A stretch of 64,000 nucleotides of DNA, taken from Mucilaginibacter gotjawali (lineage in GTDB: Bacteria > Bacteroidota > Bacteroidia > Sphingobacteriales > Sphingobacteriaceae). The DNA is taken from NCBI RefSeq assembly GCF_002355435.1, contig NZ_AP017313.1, forward strand, positions 5,580,001-5,644,000, read 5' to 3'. The notes under the pieces were generated by a model that was given only the letters and a program-made list of their open reading frames with translations, did not search any database and was not told the origin of the DNA. The stretch's first letter is position 1, and the number at the start of each line of letters is the position of its first letter. A program made the position numbers and the translations under genes. Positions 37,496-45,719 of the stretch are shown here, in pieces.

Positions 37496-37622
37496 TATTA
37501 CTGACCCAACGAAAAGCTATTTATTATTTCAGCAAGCCATCTTTATCTTAGCTGTACCGGCAATTATCGCCGTACTATTCACCTTTGGTATGCAGAAGGC
37601 GCCCAAACGCATAAGTAGATAG
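37494..37622 (+). pseudogene. C-terminal remnant of a membrane transporter (MFS-like)
   Basis: An open frame of about 42 codons reads TKSYLLFQQAIFILAVPAII..., a membrane helix with a short basic tail ending KAPKRISR, followed by TAG. It has no start of its own and looks like the last helix of an MFS permease. It is in a different frame from the AI-2E gene whose stop it overlaps, so it is more likely a leftover of a deleted gene than an extension. Confidence 0.4.
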
Positions 37623-37812
37623 GCGTAAAAATACACCCGATAATTTTGACAGGGTGCCTGCCGGTGGCATCAATCGGAATGATGATCTGCCGATGCCACA
37701 ATGCACCATTGGGGTAGTTAAAATATTAATTTAAACTTAACAATCATCGCTTTATACCATTAAAGCAAATTTGCTTATATTGGGACTTTACGAATGGTTT
37801 AATTGCACTGAT
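37623..37812. other. Structured intergenic hairpin
   Basis: GTGGCATC (37664-37671) pairs with GATGCCAC (37692-37699), and an outer GGTGC (37653-37657) with GCACC (37703-37707). There is no U-run, so it is not a standard terminator. The rest of the gap before the NHL lipoprotein shows nothing else. Confidence 0.45.
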
Positions 37813-39063
37813 ATGAAGTTCCATGTAAAGAGTTTGTTATTGATGTTTGGCCTGTTGATCTTGCTATTCGCTATTTCGTGCAGTAAAAAAGCGCAGGATG
37901 TCCCAGGTTCACAAAATAATTTATCGATAACCGGTATCAGCAAAAGTTCAGGCGCTTATAACGCCAATATCATTATTACCGGCACTGGTTTCAGCACCGA
38001 CCCGGCCGCCAATAAGGTTACCTTTAACGGTAAGCCTGGTACCGTTACAGCCGCTACTACTACATCACTTACAGCCACTGTACCAAAAGGCGCGGGCACC
38101 GGTAAAGTTGGTTTGACTGTTGGCAGCAATACGGTTGTAGGCCCGGCTTTCACTTATGTTTATACGGCGACGGTAAGCACGCTGGCCGGCAGCGGTCGCG
38201 ATACCGTTGTTGACGGAACTGGGGTTAATGCCTCCTTCCATGGTATGTGGGCGATCGCTTCAGATAGTAAAGGTAATATCTATGCCCCCGACCCGCAAGC
38301 CAATGTGATCCGTAAGGTTACGCCCGCAGGCGTAGTGACAACCTTTGCGGGCAGCGGCCAATTGGGTTACGCTGATGGCAAAGGCCGTGCGGCCAGCTTT
38401 GGCACCCCGCAGGGCGTTGTGGTAGATAGCGCCGACAATGTGTTTGTTACGGACTGCTATTATAAATCGATAAGAAAAATCACCCCTGATGGTACCGTTA
38501 CAACACTGGTAAATAAAAATGGCACCTTCGTGTTAATGGAAGCATTTACTATTGATGAGCACAATAACATGTACCTGGCAGATTTTAATACTTTATATAA
38601 AATAACCCCGGGTGGGGTTGTGAGCCCGTTAGTTGGTGTTTACGGCCCTGTGTTAGGCCTGGCAGTGGACCATAATGGCGTTGTTTACCGATCAGGCGGT
38701 ACCGGCATTTTTTCCATAAATATGGCAGGAGGGTCATTACGTATTTATGCAGGCAACGAACAGGGAACCGGCTACGCGGACGGGCCTGCCCAATTGGCTA
38801 AGTTTTATTATCCCAGCGGGCTGGTTTTTGACAAAGCAGGCAACCTGTTTGTGGCTGATACTGATAATTGGCTGGTACGGGAGATTACTACCGACGGAAA
38901 CGTGATCACAGTGGCAGGAAAGCAACCGATAGGATACCCCCCGATAGACGGCCCGGCCAGTGTTGCGACGTTTTATGCCCCTTTTGGCATAACAATCGAT
39001 CCCCAGGGTAACCTTTATATACAGGACGAACTGCATGAGATCAGAAAAATCACATTTGAATAG
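37813..39063 (+). CDS. Lipoprotein with IPT/TIG domain and NHL repeats
   Basis: 416 residues from ATG 37813 (MKFHVKSLLLMFGLLIL), which gives a proper lipoprotein signal with lipobox FAISC; an earlier ATG at 37771 would add a non-signal stretch. Residues about 45-125 are an IPT/TIG Ig-like fold (ITGISKSSGAYNANIIITGTGFS). The rest is a beta-propeller of NHL type: repeated GxxxAVD..GNxYVAD...IRKITPxG units with G.GY.DG loops. Such proteins sit on the periplasmic or outer surface and bind polymers or partners. No enzymatic motif is seen. Confidence 0.87.
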   Translation: MKFHVKSLLLMFGLLILLFAISCSKKAQDVPGSQNNLSITGISKSSGAYNANIIITGTGFSTDPAANKVTFNGKPGTVTAATTTSLTATVPKGAGTGKVGLTVGSNTVVGPAFTYVYTATVSTLAGSGRDTVVDGTGVNASFHGMWAIASDSKGNIYAPDPQANVIRKVTPAGVVTTFAGSGQLGYADGKGRAASFGTPQGVVVDSADNVFVTDCYYKSIRKITPDGTVTTLVNKNGTFVLMEAFTIDEHNNMYLADFNTLYKITPGGVVSPLVGVYGPVLGLAVDHNGVVYRSGGTGIFSINMAGGSLRIYAGNEQGTGYADGPAQLAKFYYPSGLVFDKAGNLFVADTDNWLVREITTDGNVITVAGKQPIGYPPIDGPASVATFYAPFGITIDPQGNLYIQDELHEIRKITFE

Positions 39064-39137
39064 CTTGCCTGAATCCATCTGAAAACCTTTTCAACAGACA
39101 GGTGCACTGTATTATTTAAAATGGATATTTTTATGGC

Positions 39138-39734
39138 ATGTTAGACGAGACAACAGAGATGGAATTGTTACGTGCGGCAATGTGCTCCACCGGCATGAAA
39201 ACGGAAGCATTTGATCTGTCATTGCCGCATTGGAAATTAAAGCAGTATAAAAAAGGCGAGTTTTATAACGAATATAAAAATGTTTGCAAACACCTCGGGT
39301 TCGTCATCAGCGGTGTGTTCAGGATCTATCGCGTAAATGAAAATACGGGTGAAGAAAAAAATATGCTTTTTTTTACCGACCATCAATTTGTCACCTCGTT
39401 CACCAGCTTCTTTAGTCAAACCGCTTGCGAATATTATACCGAAGCAATGACGGACTCCTATATTTTATATATCCATATCGATCATCTGAACGGGCTTTAC
39501 GGGCAGTCACATCAATGGGAGCGGTTTGGCAGGATGATTGCTGAAACTGCTTTTCATGAGGTAATGCGAAGTACCGAAGGCTTCTTATTTAAAACCCCCG
39601 AAGACCGGTACCGGGATATGATGGAGAAACACCCTAATATTTTTAATTCAGTACCGTTGTATCACATTGCCTCGTACCTGGGCATCCGGGGGCCTTCGCT
39701 AAGCCGCATCCGCAAAAGATTGGTTGGTAAATAA
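39138..39734 (+). CDS. Crp/Fnr family transcriptional regulator
   Basis: 198 residues. The N-terminal two-thirds is a cNMP-binding-like beta-roll (YKNVCKHLGFVISGVFRIYRV, EEKNMLFFTDHQFVTSF, followed by the long dimerisation helix), and the C-terminus VPLYHIASYLGIRGPSLSRIRKRL is the helix-turn-helix. The canonical cAMP-binding Arg-Ser pair is absent and no cluster cysteines are arranged as in Fnr, as is common in this Bacteroidetes subgroup, so its ligand is unknown. It precedes the alpha/beta hydrolase gene by 144 bases that carry a strong palindrome, and may regulate it. Confidence 0.88.
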   Translation: MLDETTEMELLRAAMCSTGMKTEAFDLSLPHWKLKQYKKGEFYNEYKNVCKHLGFVISGVFRIYRVNENTGEEKNMLFFTDHQFVTSFTSFFSQTACEYYTEAMTDSYILYIHIDHLNGLYGQSHQWERFGRMIAETAFHEVMRSTEGFLFKTPEDRYRDMMEKHPNIFNSVPLYHIASYLGIRGPSLSRIRKRLVGK

Positions 39735-39800
39735 CGTATTCTTCCTACGCTCTTTTTTTTGTTTTTGCTTACCGCATATTTTTTTTCATGCCGATTTTCG

Positions 39801-39820
39801 ATTTTAACCTGGGTTAAAAT
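39801..39820. promoter_or_regulatory. Perfect palindrome, candidate operator
   Basis: ATTTTAACC-TG-GGTTAAAAT is a perfect 9-bp dyad with a 2-base centre, 59 bases before the hydrolase start and 67 after the Crp/Fnr stop. No U-run follows, so an operator is likelier than a terminator. Confidence 0.45.
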
Positions 39821-39878
39821 TATCCCGCCCGCTTAGCCCGATGTTTGTGCTGTCCTAAACAATTAGGCATCAAACAAA

Positions 39879-40676
39879 ATGAAAACAGCAATATTAGCAA
39901 TGGCATTGAGTGTAATAGGATTTACAACTCAGGCCCAAAAAACAAACAACAAAAATTCGGCAACCATAGTCCTTGTTCATGGCGCCTGGTCTGATGCAAC
40001 AGCCTGGCAGGCTGTTGAGCCCTTATTAAAAGCACAGGGACATGAAGTGATTGCCGTTAACCTGCCGGGCCACGGCAGCGACGCAACTTCATTCGCAGGC
40101 ATTAACTTACAATCCTATGTGGATGCTGTAAAAAACGCAATTGGCGACAGAAAAAATGTAGTTTTAGTGGGGCACAGTATGGCAGGTATAGTAATTAGCC
40201 AGGTAGCTGAGGAGATCCCCGGTCAAATTAAAGAATTGGTTTACCTGGCTGCTTACTTACCGCAAAACGGCGAAAGCTTATTATCACTTGCCAAACAGGA
40301 TGCAGACAGCCATATTGGCAAATATTTACAAATAGACCAGGCCACTGGTTCGGCGAATGTTTCAAAAGAGGGTGTTATAGATGTATTTGCCGCTGATGCT
40401 CCGGCGCAAATCGGCAATTATTTGGCCGGCAATATTAAACCCGAGCCATTGGCGCCCCTTGCAACACCTGTTACCTTAACCGATGGGAAATTCGGCAGGG
40501 TTAAGAAGGTTTATATCCACACTACAGATGACCATGCGGTTAGCTTTACACTCCAAAAAATAATGGTGAAAAATAACGGCCATATCAGTAAAGAATATTC
40601 ATTGCCCAGCAGCCATACCCCTTTTATATCGATACCCGATAAATTAGCGACTATTTTGTTGATGGAATTAAAATAA
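39879..40676 (+). CDS. Secreted alpha/beta hydrolase (EstC/salicylate-esterase-like)
   Basis: 265 residues with a signal peptide (1-19, ending TTQAQ). The alpha/beta hydrolase fold is shown by VLVHGAWSDATAW (oxyanion loop), NLPGHGSD, the nucleophile elbow GHSMAG, LVYLAAYLPQNGES, an acid in TTDDHAVS and the His in SSHTPF. The length and the HGAWSD / GHSMAGIVI pattern put it near plant methyl-salicylate esterases and bacterial EstC. It likely hydrolyses a small ester in the periplasm. It ends at a strong hairpin terminator. Confidence 0.88.
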   Translation: MKTAILAMALSVIGFTTQAQKTNNKNSATIVLVHGAWSDATAWQAVEPLLKAQGHEVIAVNLPGHGSDATSFAGINLQSYVDAVKNAIGDRKNVVLVGHSMAGIVISQVAEEIPGQIKELVYLAAYLPQNGESLLSLAKQDADSHIGKYLQIDQATGSANVSKEGVIDVFAADAPAQIGNYLAGNIKPEPLAPLATPVTLTDGKFGRVKKVYIHTTDDHAVSFTLQKIMVKNNGHISKEYSLPSSHTPFISIPDKLATILLMELK

Positions 40677-40696
40677 AATAGAAGACGTTAAAAATC

Positions 40697-40732
40697 AAAA
40701 GCCTCAAGTTTAAAGTTAGACTTGAGGCTTTT
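40697..40732. terminator. Strong hairpin terminator
   Basis: AAAAGCCTCAAG (40697-40708) and CTTGAGGCTTTT (40721-40732) form a 12-bp stem with a 12-base loop and T-rich ends on either strand. It ends the hydrolase gene and could stop the convergent SDR operon as well. Confidence 0.85.
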
Positions 40733-40848
40733 GAATAAATGCGGACGCAAAGGCTCCGATTTCGAATAATTCTATAGCGGATTTACAACTATTAATTGAC
40801 TTGAAGTGTTTCAGACTATTTTAACCCGATCAGCCTGAGTTTATCAAT

Positions 40849-41606
40849 TTAAAAACCATACATACCACCCGAAACGGAAATTTGCTCGCCCGTAATCCAG
40901 GCGGCATCGTCCGAAGCCAAAAATACAGCAGCCTTTGCAATATCTTCCGGCTGGCCTCTGCGACCGAGCGGTGTTTTGGCAATAAACATTTTTTCATACT
41001 CACTGCCGGCAGTAACGCCTGCACTGGCCGCACCTTCTGTGTCAGTAGCGCCCGGCAAAATTGAATTGATACGAATATTCTTTATACCCAACTCCTTAGA
41101 TAAAGCTATTGTGAAGGCATCCAGTGCCGCTTTAGTAGCAGAGTACAACGAGGCATTTTGAAGAGGGTATTTACTTGCACCCGAACTGATATTGATAATG
41201 TTTCCCCCCTTATCGCCGAAAAGTTTCAGCGCTGCCTGGATAGTTAATACAGGCCCTAACACATTAACGTTGAAACTCTGGTGAAAATCTTCCGACGAAA
41301 TTTGTTCAATCGGCGCATATCCTTGAAATACTGCATTATTTACTAAAATATCCATCGTTCCGAAGGCATTCTCAGTTTCTTTAAACAACCGGGTTACATC
41401 GGCTTGGTTCGATACATCGGCCTGTACGGCAATGGCTATACCGCCGTTATCGGTTATGGCTTTCACCACTTTGTCTGCGCCTTCTTTGCTGGAAGCATAA
41501 TTTACTACAACCTTTGCACCTGCTGCCGCAAAATGTTTTGCGATTGCTGCACCTATTCCTTTTGAAGCACCGGTAACTACCGCTACTTTGTTTTTAACTT
41601 ACTCAT
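40849..41606 (-). CDS. SDR family oxidoreductase, frameshifted near the start
   Basis: The open frame from 41469 (206 residues) lacks the N-terminal cofactor motif, but directly upstream the same strand encodes VAVVTGASKGIGAAIAKHFA..., which is in frame with it, back to a T5 run (plus strand 41591-41595). One more base there gives MSKLKNKVAVVTG from ATG 41606, the usual SDR start. So the intact protein is about 252 residues. Other motifs: NNAV (about 88), INISSGAS, YSATKAALDAF and the terminal DDAAWITGEQISVSGG. It is an NAD(P)-dependent oxidoreductase of unknown substrate, 61 bases after a second SDR, and likely in its operon. Confidence 0.8.
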
Positions 41607-41667
41607 TTTGAAGATTATTTTAATTATTTAATGGCACGTTTGTAAACCCGCGCCAATGTGAAATCAA

Positions 41668-42420
41668 TTATTTAGCCAAATAGCTCATGCCACCATCAAC
41701 AAGGAGTTCGGCACCAAGCATAAACGAAGAATCGTCGGATGCAAGAAAAACTGCTGTATTACCAATGTCAGATGGTTGCCCGATCCGGCCTATCGGCATT
41801 TGACTTGCAAAGTGTTTTTTTACACCTTCAATTTGTGCTGCGGGAACAAACTTGTCAAACGCCGGTGTATCCGTTGTACCAGGTGTTATCACATTTGCCC
41901 TGATCTTTCTGTCTAAAAGGTCGCTTGAAAATCCTTTTGCCAAATAGATCACAGCCGCTTTGGCAGCACCATACAGCGTAAATGACGGATAGGCCCGGTG
42001 GGCAGCATTTGACCCGATCAAAATAACAGAACCACCATCATTCATATGGGGTAATGCTTTATTCACCGTGAAGTAAACGCTTTTCAGGTTCAGATCAATT
42101 GCTTTGTCAAAGTCGGCTTCGCCAATAGTTGCCACAGTTCCTACAGTTCCGGCACCAGCATTGGCTACAACCACATCTATTTTACCAAATCTTCCTGCTG
42201 TCGCTGCAAATACTCTTTCCAGGTCGGCAAGGTTGGTTACATCGGCATTTATGGCAATAAAACTACCTCCAAGCTTAGCCACAGCACTATCCAGGGTCTC
42301 CTGGTTTCTGCCGACGATAACGCCCTTAGCGCCTTCATTTTTAAATGCTTCAGCAATACCAAACCCGATACCGCTATTACCGCCTGTAATCACAGCAACC
42401 TTATCTTTTAATTTATCCAT
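41668..42420 (-). CDS. SDR family oxidoreductase
   Basis: 250 residues from ATG 42420 (MDKLKDKVAVITGGNSGIG), preferred to the longer start at 42450 which would overlap the promoter. The SDR signatures are TGGNSGIG, VGRN after strand 2 (NADP-type), NADV, VVVANAGAG, ILIGSNAAHRA with the catalytic Ser, LYGAAKAAV (Tyr-Lys), TPGTTDTPAF and FMLGAELLVDGG. Substrate is unknown. It is divergent from an HxlR regulator and probably controlled by it; such SDR-HxlR pairs often respond to electrophiles. Confidence 0.9.
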   Translation of the reverse strand: MDKLKDKVAVITGGNSGIGFGIAEAFKNEGAKGVIVGRNQETLDSAVAKLGGSFIAINADVTNLADLERVFAATAGRFGKIDVVVANAGAGTVGTVATIGEADFDKAIDLNLKSVYFTVNKALPHMNDGGSVILIGSNAAHRAYPSFTLYGAAKAAVIYLAKGFSSDLLDRKIRANVITPGTTDTPAFDKFVPAAQIEGVKKHFASQMPIGRIGQPSDIGNTAVFLASDDSSFMLGAELLVDGGMSYLAK

Positions 42421-42447
42421 TTTTAATTTATTATTAAATTTGTTTCG

Positions 42448-42512
42448 CAAAGATACTATCGATAGTTTATATTTGTAACCATTATGGTTTATTCTGGTTA
42501 CTAATAGGTAAC
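42448..42512. promoter_or_regulatory. Divergent promoters and HxlR operator region
   Basis: A minus-strand -7 box TATCTTTG (42455-42448) for the SDR operon and a plus-strand box TATATTTG (42468-42475) for the regulator lie almost back to back around a palindrome ACTATCGATAGT (42455-42466). Directly downstream of the second box are two tandem inverted repeats: TAACCA-N3-TGGTTT (about 42476-42490) and GTTAC-N6-GTAAC (42497-42512). These are well placed to be the HxlR operators. Motifs are seen; binding is inferred. Confidence 0.5.
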
Positions 42513-42528
42513 TACAAAGTTTTAAAAT

Positions 42529-42891
42529 ATGAAAGACGAAAGATTTTGCAATTCGAATTGCCCGTTTACGAGAGCTATTGGCACTATTGGTAATAAATGG
42601 AAGCCGATAATTATAAATGTAATTGGCACCCGTACCATTCGTTTTGGTCAGTTAGATGCGATAGTACCACACATTTCAAGGAAAGTACTGACCGAACAAC
42701 TCAAAGAGTTGGAAGAAGACGGACTATTGGAAAGATTGGCCTATAAGGAGCTACCGCCCAGGGTAGAATATAAGTTATCTGAAAAAGGCTTAGCTTTTTT
42801 GCCAATTCTAGAAAGTATAAAAGAATGGAATTGCAAATATGAAGTAGCTTTAACACCCAAAGAGACTGATAGAGTAACTTATGCCGAATAG
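42529..42891 (+). CDS. HxlR family transcriptional regulator
   Basis: 120 residues. CPFTRAIGTIGNKWKPIIINVI contains the N-terminal Cys that is often redox- or aldehyde-reactive in this family, followed by the winged helix (RFGQLDAIVPHISRKVLTEQLKELEEDGLLER) and the wing (RVEYKLSEKG). HxlR/YodB proteins are dimeric repressors or activators, many sensing quinones, aldehydes or disulfide stress. It is divergent from the two SDR genes, which are its likely targets. Confidence 0.93.
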   Translation: MKDERFCNSNCPFTRAIGTIGNKWKPIIINVIGTRTIRFGQLDAIVPHISRKVLTEQLKELEEDGLLERLAYKELPPRVEYKLSEKGLAFLPILESIKEWNCKYEVALTPKETDRVTYAE

Positions 42892-42943
42892 TATAAAATC
42901 GAAACTTGACGGTGAACGGGAAATGGATGATCTCTTCGTCCCA

Positions 42944-42969
42944 GCAGGGTCTGTCGCAGACGACCCTGC
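42944..42969. repeat. Palindromic repeat copy A
   Basis: GCAGGGTC (42944-42951) and GACCCTGC (42962-42969) form a hairpin with an inner TCTG-TCG-CAGA stem. The arms recur in copy B inside the recombinase 3' end. It marks the left border of the mobile unit. Confidence 0.55.
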
Positions 42970-43023
42970 GTCGAATTGTACAGTTAATTTGAAGGCTGCC
43001 CGAAGTGCTGAAAATGGATTTTA

Positions 43024-43950
43024 TTACTTCCTCAATTGAGCATCCAGCGCAGGGTCCTTTTCAAGAGACCCTGCGAAGACAAAAAGCCGCTGGATCTGTT
43101 CCAGTTTCATACCGGAATTCAACAAATGGGTAGCGATGCTGTGCCGCAGGGTATGCAGGCCGATAGGTTTAGGAATACCTGCCTCTGTTTTTAGTTTTTG
43201 CAGCCGCCCAAACATTGTGGCCCCGCTCATGCGCTGTCCCCGGAGGCTCAATAGCAAAGCTTCTTCTTTCCGGTGAAGATTTTGCAGGTAGGGACGGCCA
43301 TAGTTCAGATAGTTTTCCAGGTCGGTCTTTTGCTGGCCGGAAATTGGCACGTACCTCGCTTTGTAACCTTTGCCCTTACGAACGTGTATCAGGTCTTTAT
43401 CCAGCAGGACATCAACCGTATTCAGGCTTATCCCTTCCTGCTTGCGCAGCCCGCAGCCATAGTAAAGTGCCAACATCGCTTTATCCCTCAACCCTAAAGT
43501 ATTATCTTGTACGGCACTATAAAGCCCGCCAATCTCCTGTAAGGTCAGTATGCTTTTGATATTGGTGCTTTTGCCTTTGATCTTCAGGCTTGCGGTAAAG
43601 CTTTCCTGCCCGGTTTCGGCCAGGTAACGGCTGAACTTGCGGATCACCTGTAAATGCTTGCGGACATAGTTCAAACTCAAACCCTGCCCGTTGCGCCCTG
43701 TTTTATCCTGCAATTCTTCGAGGTAGGCCGATAGCTGTGTTTCCTGCACCCGGCTAACCTGGTTGCAATCCTGCCTTTCCAGAAAGCAAAGAAAACCGGT
43801 CAGGAGTTTGGGCATACTTCGCTGGCTGCCTTGTTCAAAGTTCAATATGCGCATCCACTCGCCGAAACCTGCCTGTAAACGGATATAGGTAGCGTTCTTT
43901 AGTGCAGGGCTTTCGCTTTCAGTATTTTCAGGGTGGCTTATGTTTTTCAT
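43024..43950 (-). CDS. Tyrosine recombinase/integrase, C-terminally truncated
   Basis: 308 residues. An N-terminal SAM-like core-binding domain (about 20-115) and a catalytic domain with the first Arg in YYGCGLRKQEGISL, the Lys region (VRKGKGYKARYVPI), and HTLRHSIATHLLNSG (His-x-x-Arg) are present. After MKLEQIQRL the family expects F-L-G-H..(5)..T..Y-T-H with the nucleophilic tyrosine. Here it is replaced by VFAGSLEKDPALDAQLRK, encoded by a palindromic repeat (43048-43075). The enzyme therefore lacks its catalytic Tyr and should be inactive. Its start overlaps the ATPase stop by four bases (ATGA). Confidence 0.85.
   Translation of the reverse strand: MKNISHPENTESESPALKNATYIRLQAGFGEWMRILNFEQGSQRSMPKLLTGFLCFLERQDCNQVSRVQETQLSAYLEELQDKTGRNGQGLSLNYVRKHLQVIRKFSRYLAETGQESFTASLKIKGKSTNIKSILTLQEIGGLYSAVQDNTLGLRDKAMLALYYGCGLRKQEGISLNTVDVLLDKDLIHVRKGKGYKARYVPISGQQKTDLENYLNYGRPYLQNLHRKEEALLLSLRGQRMSGATMFGRLQKLKTEAGIPKPIGLHTLRHSIATHLLNSGMKLEQIQRLFVFAGSLEKDPALDAQLRK
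43048..43075. repeat. Palindromic repeat copy B within recombinase end
   Basis: CGCAGGGTC (43048-43056) and GACCCTGCG (43067-43075) share arms with copy A 100 bases away. It encodes the foreign C-terminal residues of the recombinase, so it probably arrived by insertion or recombination. Confidence 0.6.
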
Positions 43951-45578
43951 TTAACCTGGGTTACTGCTTCTTTCACACTGGTTTTCTGTGCTTTATGTAA
44001 CCCATCAGGACTTTGGGTTACTATTGGGGTACGGGTTACCCCGGCTGGCAGGGATTGTATATTTTCCAGTATGGATTTGACCATATTTTGCGCATCGTTT
44101 GATAAGTTTTCCAGGTCATCCCAGCTTTGTATCTTGTATTCAAAGCCTTTGTAGCGGCTGCCACGCGCTATTTTGATATAACCCATCCGTTCCAGTTCAT
44201 ACAGGTAACGGCCTAAACTGCTTGGGCTTAGCCTGAGCGCGGCACGTACTTCCTTACTGTAAAAGGTTTCGGTATCCTGCTCTTTCAGGTAGGCTTTCAG
44301 TTTTTCAAAGAATGAGCGGCAGGCATCGTTCAACTCGTCGCTCTTTTTAAGCAGGGTGGTTTCCAATAAGGAAAAAGCGGCCTGTATGTCGCTGGTCGTG
44401 CTTTCAATATACTGCTCCCCGGTATCCTTATCTGTTTTCAGTTCCCTTTGGTACTGGTGGTAATAGGTAATGGTTTCGATGAACAAAAGCAATAACAACA
44501 TGGTACGCCGGGGCTTGAATACGGCCTCCGGCAGCGCGAGGTAAACGGCATAGGGATTTTTAACGGTGATAGGCTTTAACATCCGCTGCACGTTCTTCAA
44601 AGCCTCCCTTACTTTCTTTTCCCCGGCATGATCGACCAGCCCGGCGCTCATCCTGCGTTGGTAGTCCATAATTTTGATGTCCTGTTCCGGGCTGCCATCC
44701 ATGTACAGCAGGATGCAACGGTTGGCATTGTCTTCATACATTTGCTCCCTGGTGGTACAGCCGCTGATACAAACAGGCCCTTCCACTTGCAGGGTGATCG
44801 TTTTCAGGTTGCCTTTGCTGTCTTTCAGGGTGACCGTTTTTGATATCCTGCGTTTGCTTTGCAGTTCCCTGATCGGGTATAGCACATTGTCCGCGCCGTC
44901 CATATCTTCAAGCAGCAGCAGTTTATATTTCAGTTCATCTTTGCCGAAATAATAAAAAGCATTCAGACTGAGCGTGGTAATTTCCAGCTTATCTTCTTCT
45001 GGAATGAGTTCGCCAACTTTCTCCTGTAACCAGGTCTTGCCGGTGCCGCTTGCGCCCAGGCATAATAAGTGTAATGGTGTTTCACGGGTCCTTGATGTAT
45101 AAACAAGATAAGCGATCAGGGCGTTGGTTTCTTCACCTACGATGCCGCTTTGGCCGATGGCCTGCTTTGTCCTTTCCAGCAGGTTCGCTGATTTCAGGTA
45201 TTGAATGGCCGCTTTACGCTCGGCTTCGGTAAGCTGTTTCTTTTCCGGCTGTTTGGGTTTCATGGCCTCCAAACGGTCAGAACGGTAGTTTTCCAATGCT
45301 GCAGTCAGGCCAGCGATGGCCGTGATTATCTCACGGGTACCGGTTTCCAGTGCATCGGCAGCTTTCTCGATCAGTTGCTCGGTTTGGATGCTGTTGTACA
45401 GGTCTAAGTTATGACGGAAGACATTTTTCTTCTTATCGGTACAAACTATCTTTAGTGTTACCTTTAAACGGTCAAATCCGGTCAGTTTGATGCCGCCCAG
45501 GACAGTGATGTGCAGCTTGCCATCTATGTACAATAATAGCTCCGGGTTGTCCTTAATAAGTTTAGGCGACACACTCAT
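43947..45578 (-). CDS. P-loop ATPase of a recombinase-linked mobile element
   Basis: 543 residues. Walker A is GASGTGKTW (about 173-181) and Walker B LLLLEDMDG (about 215-223). A conserved ISGCTTREQMYEDNANRC block follows, and a winged-helix-like segment is near 430-470 (SKEVRAALRLSPSSLGRYLYELERMGYI). I recall longer relatives in Bacteroidetes that carry an N-terminal CHC2 zinc finger like DNA primases, next to tyrosine recombinases; this copy begins at MSVSPKLIKDNPELLLYIDG and has no zinc finger. It may be an AAA+/MCM-like helicase-type motor for element replication or excision. The family and function are not firmly known. Confidence 0.65.
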   Translation of the reverse strand: MSVSPKLIKDNPELLLYIDGKLHITVLGGIKLTGFDRLKVTLKIVCTDKKKNVFRHNLDLYNSIQTEQLIEKAADALETGTREIITAIAGLTAALENYRSDRLEAMKPKQPEKKQLTEAERKAAIQYLKSANLLERTKQAIGQSGIVGEETNALIAYLVYTSRTRETPLHLLCLGASGTGKTWLQEKVGELIPEEDKLEITTLSLNAFYYFGKDELKYKLLLLEDMDGADNVLYPIRELQSKRRISKTVTLKDSKGNLKTITLQVEGPVCISGCTTREQMYEDNANRCILLYMDGSPEQDIKIMDYQRRMSAGLVDHAGEKKVREALKNVQRMLKPITVKNPYAVYLALPEAVFKPRRTMLLLLLFIETITYYHQYQRELKTDKDTGEQYIESTTSDIQAAFSLLETTLLKKSDELNDACRSFFEKLKAYLKEQDTETFYSKEVRAALRLSPSSLGRYLYELERMGYIKIARGSRYKGFEYKIQSWDDLENLSNDAQNMVKSILENIQSLPAGVTRTPIVTQSPDGLHKAQKTSVKEAVTQVK

Positions 45579-45618
45579 TCAATAATGGGATTTTTACAAT
45601 ACAATATTAATTACAATA

Positions 45619-45660
45619 ATACAAATATGTATCATAAAAGCAAATGATACATATTTGTAT
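45619..45660. promoter_or_regulatory. Perfect 17-bp inverted repeat, candidate XRE operator
   Basis: ATACAAATATGTATCAT (45619-45635) and its exact complement (45644-45660) are separated by 8 bases, in the divergent region between the ATPase and XRE genes. It is AT-rich and could be a cruciform, operator or element recognition site. Confidence 0.6.
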
Positions 45661-45719
45661 TTCGCTATGCTATTTATGTTTCATTCTGCGTATTTTTGAA
45701 CTTAGAGGGTCTAAGGCAA

